Shown here: positions 52,638 to 62,173 of the stretch, piece by piece
Layout of the letters: every line of letters begins with the position of its first letter
How positions within the stretch are numbered: position 1 is the first letter of the stretch
NCBI GenBank assembly: GCA_965261585.1
Contig: CBDHDN010000041.1
Location: 1 to 64,000, forward strand
Source: CBDHDN01 sp965261585
Lineage (GTDB): Bacteria > Pseudomonadota > Alphaproteobacteria > UBA6615
Length of the DNA: 64,000 bases
Direction of reading: 5' to 3'
Made by a program: the position numbers and the translations under genes
The notes under the pieces: generated by a model
The model's input: the letters and a program-made list of their open reading frames with translations, nothing else
Told to the model about the DNA's origin: nothing
Database searches by the model: none

Positions 52638-53588
52638 TCACGCACGCGCGGCGCGCACGACCAGGCAATCGCCGCGGCCGAGACGGTTGGCAAGCCACAG
52701 GTCGGGAAACAGCAAGCCGCGGACGATCACCATGAGCATCGAGATCAGGATCGGGTCGCGCAGCGCTCGGCGCCGGTCTTCGTCCGTCCGCACGATCGCC
52801 GCGATCATCGACTGGGCGACCCACAACGCCGGCGTCGCCTGCGCCTCGCGAACGACCTGGAAGCCGTTGGTGCGCAGCATCCGCGTCAAGGTGGCATTCG
52901 TGAAATGCACGATATGGAACGGCACGTGCCAGTTGATCCAGGCGCGGCCAAACAGCCGCCGCAGCACGCTGTCGGCATTGGGGCAGCTGATCCACAGGGC
53001 ACCGCCGGGCCGCAGGATGCGGTGCACGTGGCCCAGCATGTCCGCCGGGTCGAGCGCGTGTTCGAGCACGTTGGACAGCACGACCACGTCATAGACACCG
53101 GCCGGCCGGAAGTCGGCGATATCGGCGCCGTGCACGACAAAGCCGCGGGCGCGCGCCTGCGCCGCCGCGACCGGGTTCGGCTCCAGCCCTTCCGCCGCGA
53201 ACCCGTTGCGCCGGTAGCGCACGAGGCCGCGGCCCTCGTTGCAGCCGACGTCCAACAGCCGCGGGGCCGCCGCCGCAGTACCCGCCTGCACCGTGTGAAA
53301 CGAGATGTCGCCATCGACGGCCAGCCACCAGCGATACAGGCGCCATGTCATCAGCCGCTCGCGCAGGCGCACATAAGGTGACGACGCGCGCGAGCCGCCG
53401 AAGTTGTAGTGGCGTGCGTAGAGCGCCTGCAGCGCATCGGGCGCCGGCCGCGGCTGCGTCTGTTCGAGCGCGCAGTCGCGGCACCGGGCGATCTCGAACG
53501 TGCCGGGCACGCCGAAACGCGTGTCGGTGACGCCGCCGAGCCTGAGCCCGACGGGCCCGCCACAGTCCAGACAGCACGGCGCCGTCAT
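52638..53588 (-). CDS. class I SAM methyltransferase with N-terminal zinc ribbon
   Basis: This 316-residue protein has an N-terminal Cys cluster (C-C-L-D-C-G, then C-R-D-C) like the zinc-binding Methyltransf_13 leader. It is followed by a SAM fold with motif I L-L-D-V-G-C-N-E-G-R-G near residue 118, D-V-V-V-L-S-N-V-L-E-H near 168 and L-R-P-G-G-A-L-W-I-S-C-P-N near 190. Proteins of this kind often methylate sugars or work with nucleotide-sugar enzymes in surface-glycan clusters, which fits the location. The start overlaps the upstream glycosyltransferase stop by four bases. Confidence 0.85.
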   Translation of the reverse strand: MTAPCCLDCGGPVGLRLGGVTDTRFGVPGTFEIARCRDCALEQTQPRPAPDALQALYARHYNFGGSRASSPYVRLRERLMTWRLYRWWLAVDGDISFHTVQAGTAAAAPRLLDVGCNEGRGLVRYRRNGFAAEGLEPNPVAAAQARARGFVVHGADIADFRPAGVYDVVVLSNVLEHALDPADMLGHVHRILRPGGALWISCPNADSVLRRLFGRAWINWHVPFHIVHFTNATLTRMLRTNGFQVVREAQATPALWVAQSMIAAIVRTDEDRRRALRDPILISMLMVIVRGLLFPDLWLANRLGRGDCLVVRAARA

Positions 53589-54463
53589 TGTGCCAACAAG
53601 TCCCGGTACTTCGTCGCCATCGGCGACGTCGGGTCGCGCAGCTCCTTGAGCTTCAGGCCGATCTGATACTCGTGAAAGGCGCGGATCAGGCAATAGCGCA
53701 GGCCGATGCGGCCATCGAGGAAGCCGCGTTTCCAGCCATACATGTAGGCGAAGACGACCAGTGCCCGCGCCGGTAGATAGCGGTACGCGAAGTTCTTCAA
53801 CGCCCGGCGCCGCGACGGACCGGGGCCGAACAGCCGGCCCGCGATCACGTCCTCCGCTGGCCGGGTCAGCATGCGGTGTATCTCGACCGCCTCGAGGCTC
53901 GTGTAGTGGTTGTGACGCTCGAAGTAGCGCTCGATACCCTTGTAGTCATGGTGGACCAGGTGGTGGTCGAGGAACGCGGTCGCCCCGTCCACCACCATGT
54001 GTTCGTGGACGCAGCGATTCTCGTAGCGTGCGACGCCGCGCCGAAACAACCGCAGCTGCCAGTCCGGATACATCCCGGCGCGCCGGATCCATTTGCCCTG
54101 GAACAAATTCTGGCGGGCGATGTAGTAGCCAGCGGCCGGCGGCGCCGCCAACACCTGGCGGATCTCGTCGGCGAGCCCGGGCGGCACGCGCTCGTCGGCG
54201 TCGATGATGAGGATCCAGTCGTGGGCGAAATCAATGTTGTCGAGCGCCCAATTCTTGTGACGTGAGAACACGTCGAAGTCGCGCTCGACAATGCGTGCGC
54301 CGGTGGCCTTGGCGATCGCGCACGTGGCGTCTTTGGAGCCCGAATCGAAAACGATGCGCTCACCCGCAAAGGCAACGCTGGCCAGGCGATCGGCGATGTT
54401 GCGCTCCTCGTCCCGCGTCGGAATCAGGACCGACAGCGGTGCCGGCGCGCCCGTTTCCATCAC
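53585..54463 (-). CDS. glycosyltransferase family 2 (WaaE/KdtX-like)
   Basis: This 292-residue GT-A enzyme opens with LSVLIPTRDEERNIADRL and has the metal-binding D-x-D region I-L-I-I-D-A-D-E-R-V near residue 87. A Q-L-R-L-F-R-R segment near 138 and H-H-D-Y-K-G-I-E-R-Y-F later are shared with WaaE/KdtX beta-1,4-glucosyltransferases of the lipopolysaccharide core. Two adjacent ATGs (54463 and 54460) could start it, and both overlap the end of the upstream GT4 gene. It is in the middle of an overlapping run of five genes. Confidence 0.87.
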   Translation of the reverse strand: MMETGAPAPLSVLIPTRDEERNIADRLASVAFAGERIVFDSGSKDATCAIAKATGARIVERDFDVFSRHKNWALDNIDFAHDWILIIDADERVPPGLADEIRQVLAAPPAAGYYIARQNLFQGKWIRRAGMYPDWQLRLFRRGVARYENRCVHEHMVVDGATAFLDHHLVHHDYKGIERYFERHNHYTSLEAVEIHRMLTRPAEDVIAGRLFGPGPSRRRALKNFAYRYLPARALVVFAYMYGWKRGFLDGRIGLRYCLIRAFHEYQIGLKLKELRDPTSPMATKYRDLLAQ

Positions 54464-55632
54464 GCGGCCTCGGCCAGCGCTTCACCGGCGGCGATCGCGG
54501 CATAGACGCCCTCCAGCTGCTCGGCGACACCGGCCCAGTCGTAGCGCGCACGCACCAGCTGCTGGCCGGCGGCGCCCTTGGCCTTGCCCAACGCCGGCTC
54601 CGCCAGCAGCCGCTCGATCGCCTCGGCAAACGGCTCGACCGCCGGGCGCGCGACGGCGCCGGCGCCGGCGGCCGCGACCTCGGGCCAGATGTTGACCCGG
54701 TCGGATATCACCACCGGCAGGCCGCAAACCATGGCCTCGACGACGGCGATGCCGAAGTTCTCGCTGAACGACGGCAGCACGAACAGCGCCACGTCGGCCA
54801 GTGCGGCCAGCTTTTCGTCGCCGGTCAGCATGCCGGCGAACGACGCGCGGTCGGCAACGCCGTAGTCGTGCAGCCAGGCTTCGATTTGGCCGCGCATGCC
54901 GTCGTCGGGGCCGGCGAGCACCAGCCAGACGTCGTCGCGCCGCGCTGCCGCCGCGGCGAACGCGCCGACGACGATCTCCAGGCCCTTCTTGAAATTCAGC
55001 CGGCCGAAAAAGAGGACGATTTGGCGCGCGCCGATCTCCGGATGCGCCGCCCGGAAGCGGCCGTGCGGCAGCGGCGCATAGTCCGCGGGTGCGATGCCGA
55101 CGGGCACAACGACACCGGGCCGGCCATGGCTCGCCGGCTGCGCCAACTGCTGTTCGCCCGCCGTCGTGAAATGCAGCGCGGCGGCGTCGCGCGTGACCCG
55201 GTCCTGGTACCACAGCGAGACCGCGCGCTTGCGCAGCCGGTGCCGGCGGCGGATGTAGGGGTCGAGCGTGCCATGGGGGCGCAACAGATATGGCACCCGG
55301 TGGCGCGCGCACAGCCGGTGCACGGCCCAGTCGTGATACAGGTAGAGCGAATGCAGATGGACCACATCGACGCCAGGCACGGCCCTGGCGAGCGCCCGGC
55401 CGAGGCCCGGCGAGCGAGCCCAGCGGCGCGGCCAATCGGCCTGGTGATAGTGGATCGCGAGACCGTCCGGCCCGCTGACGTGCCCGTCACCAACGACGGG
55501 CACGTCGATATCGGTCGTGTGGATTGCCACATCGTGGCCACGCCGGGCCACCGCGCGCGCCATGCCGAGGCACGCTTGCGTCGGCCCGCCATGTTCAGGG
55601 GCGAGCGAGGCGATGACGTGCAGGATCTTCAT
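54460..55632 (-). CDS. glycosyltransferase family 4
   Basis: This 390-residue retaining GT-B transferase has the start KILHVIASLAPEHGGPTQAC and donor-site motifs I-V-L-F-F-G-R-L-N-F-K-K-G-L-E near residue 210, F-V-L-P-S-F-S-E-N-F-G-I-A-V-V-E-A-M near 290 (the E-x7-E motif) and G-L-P-V-V-I-S-D. It acts in the cytoplasm on a lipid-linked oligosaccharide, and donor and acceptor are unknown. It overlaps the FkbM gene upstream and the GT2 gene downstream by four bases each. Confidence 0.88.
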   Translation of the reverse strand: MKILHVIASLAPEHGGPTQACLGMARAVARRGHDVAIHTTDIDVPVVGDGHVSGPDGLAIHYHQADWPRRWARSPGLGRALARAVPGVDVVHLHSLYLYHDWAVHRLCARHRVPYLLRPHGTLDPYIRRRHRLRKRAVSLWYQDRVTRDAAALHFTTAGEQQLAQPASHGRPGVVVPVGIAPADYAPLPHGRFRAAHPEIGARQIVLFFGRLNFKKGLEIVVGAFAAAAARRDDVWLVLAGPDDGMRGQIEAWLHDYGVADRASFAGMLTGDEKLAALADVALFVLPSFSENFGIAVVEAMVCGLPVVISDRVNIWPEVAAAGAGAVARPAVEPFAEAIERLLAEPALGKAKGAAGQQLVRARYDWAGVAEQLEGVYAAIAAGEALAEAA

Positions 55633-56492
55633 GCACGGCGGAGCCAACGACGCCGCTCGTCGGCGGCGCGCGCCTGGAATTCCTCGGCCCGCGCGGCGAC
55701 GGCCGGTGGCAGACAAAGGAACCGGGTCGCCCCGTCGAGGCCGGCCTTGGGATCGTCGGCGTTCACCAGCTCATAGCCGACGTCGCTGAGGCGCCGCATC
55801 GGCGCTGCGTCAACGCCGGCGACGCATTCGATGGCGACAATCGGGGCGACCTGGTTGACCAGTCGTTCGGCGCCGGCCAGCACGCGCTCCTCTGCGCCGG
55901 CGACGGTGATCTTCACCAAATCCGGCGCGCCGCGCGCTTCCAGCTCGTGGTCCAGGGTCGTCGTCGGCACCAGGATACGCCGGCCCGCCGCGCCGAGGCC
56001 GCTCTCGATACGATGGCCACCCATGCGCACCAGCCGGTTGTCGATGAACTCGGCCTGACCGACCTCCGCACTGGCGGCGCGCTCGACCAGCTCGACGCGG
56101 TTGAGCCCGGCGTTCGCGATCGTGCAGCGCAACAGCATTGTCGTGCCGGGATCCGGCTCGAACAGCACGGCCTTCAGCCGCGTGTCGACCGTCGCCAGCA
56201 GCCACGTGTGGAAGCCGATGCTGGCGCCAACGTCCCAGAACGCGCGGGGCCGGAACAGTTTCTGCACGGCCAGGAACGCCGCCGCGAGTCCCGGGTCGAG
56301 GACGCGGCTGTCGATGATGTAGGGCAGATGCTGGACGCGGCGCAGCTGGACCGGAAAGTCGACCCCGTGGAGCCGCGCCGCGACGGGCCGGTCCATCCAC
56401 GGCATGACCCAGCGGGCAAATGGCGGCCATTTGCGCAGGCGGTGCAGCGGGTGGACCCACCCGGGCGCGCCGGCCTGTAGTTGCACGGCCAT
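55629..56492 (-). CDS. FkbM-family methyltransferase
   Basis: This 287-residue SAM-dependent O-methyltransferase has F-W-D-V-G-A-S-I-G-F-H-T-W-L-L (motif I near residue 88), V-L-F-E-P-D-P-G near 112, and the FkbM motif L-V-K-I-T-V-A-G-A-E-E-R-V-L near 195 followed by I-V-A-I-E-C. It lacks the Asp usually seen in the FkbM KIDVEGxE motif, with Thr-Val-Ala at that site, which may affect metal or substrate binding. It likely methylates a sugar of the cluster's glycan. It overlaps the downstream GT4 gene in ATGA. Confidence 0.82.
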   Translation of the reverse strand: MAVQLQAGAPGWVHPLHRLRKWPPFARWVMPWMDRPVAARLHGVDFPVQLRRVQHLPYIIDSRVLDPGLAAAFLAVQKLFRPRAFWDVGASIGFHTWLLATVDTRLKAVLFEPDPGTTMLLRCTIANAGLNRVELVERAASAEVGQAEFIDNRLVRMGGHRIESGLGAAGRRILVPTTTLDHELEARGAPDLVKITVAGAEERVLAGAERLVNQVAPIVAIECVAGVDAAPMRRLSDVGYELVNADDPKAGLDGATRFLCLPPAVAARAEEFQARAADERRRWLRRA

Positions 56493-56517
56493 TCTCGTTA
56501 CCTCCTCGTGCCGTCGT

Positions 56518-57330
56518 TCACGGCAGGCTCAATTGCGGTGGGCCGAACAGGGTGTCGCTCAGCCGGTGCCAGGCGCCCACCGGGTCGGCCAGCCAGCGCC
56601 GCAGCCAAGCGGCCTGCCGGCGCACCGTGTCGGTGCGACGCCGGTCGCGGGCCATGACAAGGCGGAAGTAGCGTTCCTGTTCGGCCGCATGGGCGGGTGC
56701 CAGCCGTCCGCTGCCGGTGATCGAATCAGCGTGCAATGTGAACAGCGACCAGTACTCGTGCACCAGCCGGATCTGGGCCCCGCCGAGCGCCATGCGCAGC
56801 ACCAGTTCCCCATCCCAGCTGACCCGGTTCTCGGTGTTGAAGCCGCCGGCCGCCGCGAACGCCGTCCGGCGAAAGAACGTCGACTGCTGCATGACCGTGG
56901 CCACGCCCAGGGCGTAGCGGCGCGCATCGAACGGTGCCGAGCGGAGGCGCCGCACGACCCGGCCGTCGCCGTCGATAATGTAGCCATGGCCGATCACGAC
57001 GTCGGCCGCCGGCATCGCCTCGAAGGCGCGAACGGCGGCGCTGACGGCGCCCGGCAACAGCGCGTCGTCGGCGTTCAGATAGGCGAAGACGTCGCCCGTG
57101 GCGGCGGCAAAGCCCTTGTTCAGTCCGTCGGCCGGGCCACCGTCCGGCTCGGCGATGACCCTGGCCAGGCGGTCGCGATAGCGATCGATGATCGCCCGGC
57201 TGCCGTCGGTCGAGCCCGGATCGACGACGATGTACTCGATGTCGCCGTGGTCTTGGGCCAACACCGAATCGAGGGCCCGCGCCAGAAAGGCGGCCTGGTT
57301 GAACGACAACGTGATAATCGAGACCTTCAT
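56518..57330 (-). CDS. glycosyltransferase family 2
   Basis: This 270-residue GT-A transferase has the opening KVSIITLSFNQAAFLARALD, then I-V-V-D-P-G-S-T-D-G-S, L-N-K-G-F-A-A-A-T-G-D-V-F and the D-x-D-like Y-L-N-A-D-D-A-L-L-P-G near residue 95. An F-x-R-R-x-A-F/G-G-F-N-T-E segment near 180 is typical of the family. The ATG at 57330 lies two bases from the end of the upstream ligase-type gene, so translation is coupled. The transferred sugar is not predictable. Confidence 0.88.
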   Translation of the reverse strand: MKVSIITLSFNQAAFLARALDSVLAQDHGDIEYIVVDPGSTDGSRAIIDRYRDRLARVIAEPDGGPADGLNKGFAAATGDVFAYLNADDALLPGAVSAAVRAFEAMPAADVVIGHGYIIDGDGRVVRRLRSAPFDARRYALGVATVMQQSTFFRRTAFAAAGGFNTENRVSWDGELVLRMALGGAQIRLVHEYWSLFTLHADSITGSGRLAPAHAAEQERYFRLVMARDRRRTDTVRRQAAWLRRWLADPVGAWHRLSDTLFGPPQLSLP

Positions 57331-57332
57331 CG

Positions 57333-58754
57333 TCAGCGCCTCGCCCGATGGCCCGGCGCCGCCGCCGCGTGACGCCCCGGTGCCGGGCCTTGCCGGTAGC
57401 CGCCGCGGCCGCTCGCCCGGCGGCGGCGCGACGGCATGCGGGCGGTGCGGCCCGAGGCGCGCATGGCGTCCCAGGCGAACATCATCACGACCAGGAAGAA
57501 CGGCACGATAATCCGGCGGTCGGCGCCGTAGGGCGAGAACAGCGTGTCCCACAGCACCAGGATGCCGACAAAGGCGACCAGTGGCGTCAGCGGCTCGCGC
57601 ACGACGTAGAGGTTCGACAGCGCGCGCACGACGAGCCACAAGACCCACAGCCAGAAGATCGCGCCGACGATGCCCGCTTCGACCCAGGCGCCGAACAGGT
57701 GGCTGTGGGTCGGTATCCGGTCGCTTTCCGCGGCCGTATAGCTGATCTCGTAGCCATAGCTCTCGAGGTCCAGCAGCAGCCCGGAGTAGTAGGGGTTGCG
57801 CGCCCATGAGCCGCGGCCGAGCCATGGGCTGTCGAGAATGGCACGGCTGGAGGCATAGATTTCCGTCCACCCGCCGAGCAGGATGCCGAACGCACCCAGC
57901 GCCTGCTGCTCGTAGCGTTGGCGCGCGTCCTCGCCCAACATGCCCTGGGAAGCGACGAACTGGTAGCCGCTCAGCACCGCGCTGGCACCGACCAGCCCGA
58001 GTCCCAGGAACAGGACGGTCCGCCCCAGCGAGAAGCCCACGGGATTGCGCCTGTGGCGGCCGATGACCGCCTGCAACAGCACATACATGGCCGCCAACAG
58101 GGTGACGGCGCCCAGGCTGCGGCTGCCCAGATAAATGCCGACCAGGCCGATCAGCGCCATCAGCAGGGCCGGGCCCAACCAGCTGCGGCGCACCCACCTG
58201 CTCTGCGCCGCCAGGGTCGCCAGGATCGTCATCGGCACCCCGACACCGAACTTCCACGGCTGGTCCAGCGCGAACTCCGACGGCACAATGGCGAACGTCA
58301 GCAGCCCGCCCAGGGCGACACCGGCGGCGAACATGTTGATCTGACGCCGCCGCCCATAGAGCAGCATGAACAGGGTCATGAAGTTCGTCACGGTGAGCCC
58401 GATCTTGGCCCAGCCGCGGGCATAGTTGGCGAACTCGGAACCACGGGTCACGTCGGTGACGATCTGCGCCGCCAGCCACAGCAGGCCCAGGGCGATCATC
58501 GTCCGCGCGACCGGCGTCGCCAGCATCCGCCCGCGGGTCATCAACAGGAACGGCAGCAGCGCCAGCAACAGCAATTCCGGCAGGAACAGCCGCCCGACCA
58601 GGGAGAACTCCACCCAGATGAAGAGCGGGATGCCGAGGGCGGCCAGATCGAGCGCAAGCACGGTCGCCCGCGCCGGCATCCGCCGGGCAGGGGCATAGCG
58701 AGCCGCCGGAGCGCTCCATCCCTCGCCGCCGGCGGGTTGTGCGACTACCGTCAA
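57333..58754 (-). CDS. O-antigen ligase/polymerase-type membrane protein
   Basis: This 473-residue inner-membrane protein has ten to twelve hydrophobic helices and one large periplasmic loop carrying R-I-P-T-H-S-H-L-F-G-A-W-V-E-A-G-I, the Wzy_C/O-antigen-ligase motif with the conserved His. Preceding SPWLGRGSWARNPYYSG fits the same loop. Proteins of this family polymerise glycan repeats (Wzy) or transfer them to lipid A core or protein (WaaL), and sequence alone does not decide which. The C-terminal 40 residues are Arg/Gly/Pro-rich and cytoplasmic. It heads the intact part of the leftward cluster. Confidence 0.82.
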   Translation of the reverse strand: MTVVAQPAGGEGWSAPAARYAPARRMPARATVLALDLAALGIPLFIWVEFSLVGRLFLPELLLLALLPFLLMTRGRMLATPVARTMIALGLLWLAAQIVTDVTRGSEFANYARGWAKIGLTVTNFMTLFMLLYGRRRQINMFAAGVALGGLLTFAIVPSEFALDQPWKFGVGVPMTILATLAAQSRWVRRSWLGPALLMALIGLVGIYLGSRSLGAVTLLAAMYVLLQAVIGRHRRNPVGFSLGRTVLFLGLGLVGASAVLSGYQFVASQGMLGEDARQRYEQQALGAFGILLGGWTEIYASSRAILDSPWLGRGSWARNPYYSGLLLDLESYGYEISYTAAESDRIPTHSHLFGAWVEAGIVGAIFWLWVLWLVVRALSNLYVVREPLTPLVAFVGILVLWDTLFSPYGADRRIIVPFFLVVMMFAWDAMRASGRTARMPSRRRRASGRGGYRQGPAPGRHAAAAPGHRARR

Positions 58755-58803
58755 GACTGTACCAACCCGCGAAAATCAGGCGGCGATCATACGCCGGCTC
58801 AGG

Positions 58804-59284
58804 TTAACGCCCCGTGGCCTGCCCTTCGGCTGCCCCGGCGGCTGCCCTGGCGGCCACCCCGGGAGCGACGAGGGCGCGGTAGAGCCGCATCAGCCCGGCG
58901 CCATAGTCGGCCTCGCGATAGTCCCGCTTGATCACGGCGGCATTGCGCCGTCCGCATTCCGCCAATGCGGTGCGCTGCCCGGCTGCCTGACGCAGCGCCG
59001 CCGCCAACGCCGCCGGGTCGCCGGGCGGGATCTCCCGGCCCGCGGCGCCGCGGCCCACGATCGAGCCGGCGTTCGCCGTCGTGATGACGTAGCAGCCGGC
59101 CGCCGGCGCCTCGAACACGACCCGCGCCGAGCCCTCGGCCCGCGTCGGAAAGACCAAGATCTCGGCCGCCGTCATGCGCTCGGCCAGCGCGTCGCGGCTG
59201 ACGGTGCCGCGCACATCGACCCGTCGATCGCTCAGAAAGGCGGCCTGGGCGGCACCAGCCGCGGGATCGATCCCGCCAGTTACG
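58804..59284 (-). pseudogene. glycosyltransferase family 4, 3' fragment cut by group II intron B
   Basis: About 160 residues remain from the C-terminal half of a GT4 enzyme: VRGTVSRDALAERMTAAEIL, then V-F-P-T-R-A-E-G-S-A-R-V-V-F-E-A-P-A-A-G-C-Y, the E-x7-E donor site. The 5' half is absent. The reading frame meets the intron 3' end at 59285, and the sequence on the far side of the intron belongs to an unrelated ABC transporter gene. It was presumably the first or an early gene of the polysaccharide cluster. Confidence 0.8.
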
Positions 59285-61197
59285 GTAGGAATGCGCATTG
59301 CTGCGCACCCCCCGCGCAGATCCGGACGTGGTCGTTGAACCATCCGGCTCCTACCTCGGGTGCTTGACGGCGAACCGCTGGTCCGGCCATGGGTGGCGGA
59401 TGGAGGCGCGTGGCCACAGGATTTCGGTCATGCGCTCCAGTCGCTTCCAACTAAATCGGGCTCGCTGGGACCGGCGGCGTAGCGCCCGCATCCACCGGCG
59501 TTGCAGCCTGCGGAGGAACGCACGGATGAACCGGCCTGACCCTGGGACGGCAAAGTAGTTGAGCCAGCCATTGCAGACTCTCCCCAGCCACCTACCAACT
59601 TCCCAGATGTCGTGGTGCCAGCGCTTGCGAAGCACCTCGTCGATGCGCGCCAGGGTCCTGTTGACCCGTTTGGCAACCGGTTTGCGACCAAGCCGAAAGC
59701 GTCCTCTCAGGGTCGTCGTGCAATAGTGCGTGAGGCCCAGAAAGTCGAAAGTCTCCGGCTTGCCCACCCCGCGCTGGCGCCGGTTCAAATCCGCGAACCG
59801 GCCAAACTCCACGAGGCGGGTCTTGTCCTGGTGGAGGCTGAGACCGAACCGGGCCAGCCTCTCCCGAACGTCGCGGAGGTACCGCTCCGCATCCCGCTTG
59901 TGTTGGAACCCGACAACGATATCGTCAGCGTAACGGACGATGATCGCTTCGCCATCCGGGACGTTCGGGCGCCATTTCTTGTGGAACCACACGTCGAGCA
60001 CGTAATGCAGGAACACGTTCGCCAAGACGGGGGAGACTATTGCCCCCTGCGGCGTGCCCATACCCGTATCTGCCCATGACCCACTCTCTATGACGCCGGC
60101 GTTCAGCCATTTCCGGATCAGACGGATGACCCGCCTGTCTCCGATGCGGTGCTCTAGGAACGTGATCAACCAATCCCGCGGGATCGTGTCGAAGTACGCC
60201 CGGAGGTCTGCATCGACTATCCAGCTGACCTTGCGCCGTTCTATCCCGAAGGCCAGGGCATCGAGCGCATCGTGCGCCCCCCGCCCCGGTCGGAACCCGT
60301 AGCTGAAGCCAAGAAACACCACCTCGTAGATCGGTGTCAGGATCACATCCACAACCGCCTTCTGGACGACCTTGTCCTCCAGCGCCGCGATCCCGAGCGG
60401 TCGTGTCCCCCCGTCCGGCTTGGGTACCTCTACCCGCCGAACCGGTGGCGCCCGGTACGCTCCCCCTCTGTGCAGGCGCCGGTGCAGGTCGAGCAGGCGC
60501 TCATCCAGACCCTCGCCGTACATGTCCCACGTAACGCCGTCGACACCGGCTGCTGCGTCCTTCTTCAATGCGAAGTAGGCCGCACCGAGCGCGTCCGGCG
60601 TAATGTGGTGGAAGAGCGCAGTGAGACGTTCCTTCGGGTTTCTCTCTGCAGCTTTCCGTATCCGGGCCGCCGCCTGTGGCACGCTTACCCGACACTGGGT
60701 TCGGCGCGTGCTTTGGCAATCCGGATTCCCCTTGGTTGAGGCCCTTTCCTCCGGCGACTCCGCAGAAGCTCGCGCTCCCTTGTTCGCCGCCCTCACAGGT
60801 CGTACGGCCTCATCCGACTTCTTCAAACCGTTCATCATAGGCTTCGGTTTTCTCCATTCCCTACGCGGCCCCTTTACGACAACCGGGGCAGTTTGAAGAC
60901 CTCCCAGGGTCCCAACAGAAGGCGTGCGAACGTGCATGGGTTCTCTGACACCGCGAGGCTCGCCGACATCTCACCAAAACGACGCCTGCAATATTGCCTT
61001 CGACCGATCTGAAAGCCTCGGCACCCCGGACCATCGCTTTTACGGTGCTCAATAGCCCTGCCCATCCATGCCGCTACCGACGCTTCGCCTGCCCCCTCAC
61101 GGGAGCCAACGCACGGCTCGCGGAGAAACGTGGTTCGGTTACTCCTTCGTTCCGGGGGACTTGCACCCCCTACCTTCTGCCAGTTCGCCTGGCGCAC
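59285..61197 (-). mobile_element. group II intron B (about 1.9 kb)
   Basis: On the minus strand it starts GTGCGCC at 61197. The 3' end shows a domain V hairpin (GAGCCGGATG to ACGTCCGGATC), a domain VI hairpin with a bulged A, and a terminal C-C-T-A-C at 59285. The 5' end is placed where the binding-protein homology stops and GTGCGCC begins; the 3' end is placed by the A-Y rule and domain VI. Each could be off by a few bases. It encodes its own reverse transcriptase, unrelated in detail to that of intron A. Its two flanks come from different genes. Confidence 0.78.
59351..60838 (-). CDS. ltrA: group II intron reverse transcriptase/maturase B
   Basis: This protein of about 495 residues has RT motifs A-A-A-G-V-D-G-V-T-W, K-P-D-G-G-T-R-P-L-G-I-A-A-L-E-D-K (RT2), Y-G-F-R-P-G-R-G-A-H-D-A-L, D-A-D-L-R-A-Y-F-D (RT3), G-T-P-Q-G-A-I-V-S-P (RT4) and Y-A-D-D-I-V-V (RT5). 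A maturase region follows with FLGLTHYCTTTLRGRFRLGR. It ends in W-P-D-Q-R-F-A-V-K-H-P-R without an HNH domain. The ATG pair at 60838 (M-M-N-G-L-K-K) is taken as the start; the frame stays open upstream to 60937. It differs strongly from intron A's protein, so the two introns are separate lineages. Confidence 0.87.
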   Translation of the reverse strand: MMNGLKKSDEAVRPVRAANKGARASAESPEERASTKGNPDCQSTRRTQCRVSVPQAAARIRKAAERNPKERLTALFHHITPDALGAAYFALKKDAAAGVDGVTWDMYGEGLDERLLDLHRRLHRGGAYRAPPVRRVEVPKPDGGTRPLGIAALEDKVVQKAVVDVILTPIYEVVFLGFSYGFRPGRGAHDALDALAFGIERRKVSWIVDADLRAYFDTIPRDWLITFLEHRIGDRRVIRLIRKWLNAGVIESGSWADTGMGTPQGAIVSPVLANVFLHYVLDVWFHKKWRPNVPDGEAIIVRYADDIVVGFQHKRDAERYLRDVRERLARFGLSLHQDKTRLVEFGRFADLNRRQRGVGKPETFDFLGLTHYCTTTLRGRFRLGRKPVAKRVNRTLARIDEVLRKRWHHDIWEVGRWLGRVCNGWLNYFAVPGSGRFIRAFLRRLQRRWMRALRRRSQRARFSWKRLERMTEILWPRASIRHPWPDQRFAVKHPR

Positions 61198-62173
61198 CAG
61201 CTCCCAGCGCGCCAACTCGTGTGCGCCCCAGCCTTCACGCTTGGCGAAGTCGCCGCGGAAGACGTTGGCGAGCTGCATCATGGACTCAGTGCCGCGCTCC
61301 GGCCCGAGGCTGTTCTTCACGATGGGGAACTGCTTGAAGACGATGTCGGTAGCGGCCACCGGATCGACGTGGCCGAACTCCAGCCCCATCGCCCAGCCGC
61401 GCAGATAATCTTCAAGCAGCTTGTGGCGCTCGGGATCCTCGACGTCAGCGCGGCGTACGACGGACGAGTTGGCCGGGAAGTTGGAGTGGTCGACGCAGAG
61501 CCAGTACTCGAATTCCAGCCCCTTACCCTGCCAGTCGGCGCGCAGGCCCTCCCAGGCCAGCGCCGCATCGCCCTGACCGCCGGCGAGCGCCGTGCCCCAA
61601 GCCGGCCAGCCGGCCTCGAGATACTTGATGCTCTTGGGGTCGACGCCGGCGGCGGCGAACATCGGGTCGGTGATGGCCTGCCAGGCGGCGCTGCCGAGCA
61701 GCACGGTCTTGCCTGCCATCTCCTTCAGGTCGGTCACGCCCTCGCCCGGGCGGAACGCGAAGTCGAACACGTCGACGGCGCCCATGTTCCACACCGACAC
61801 CAGGTCGAGGCCGTTCTCGATGGCGAAGGAGAAGACGCCGGGCGACGGGAAGCCCATGTCGGCCCGGCCCAGATCGACGAACTTCACGGTCGCCGTACCG
61901 TCGGACGGCCCAGGCTGGAGCTCGGTCTCGATGTCGCCGAAATAGCCGAACTCGCGCGCGATCCAATATGGGTAGTCCTCCAGCACCTCGACCGTGCCGC
62001 GCGGCGAAATCCACACGAACGGACCGCGCTGCGCCAGCGCCCGCCGCGCCGTGACGCCTAGGGCGACGGCCGAGACCCTGCCTGCCGCCGTGACCTGCAG
62101 GAAATAGTGAGTCGGACCCGATTTCCTTGGACACAGAATTGGCTTAATCGAAGTGTCCAAGGAGGACCGGAAC

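Noticed and set aside
59351..60937. Reverse transcriptase as part of a retron or diversity-generating element
   Set aside because: A maturase-type region, 3' domain V and VI hairpins and a GTGCGCC 5' end identify a group II intron. No template/variable repeat pair or msr/msd structure was seen.
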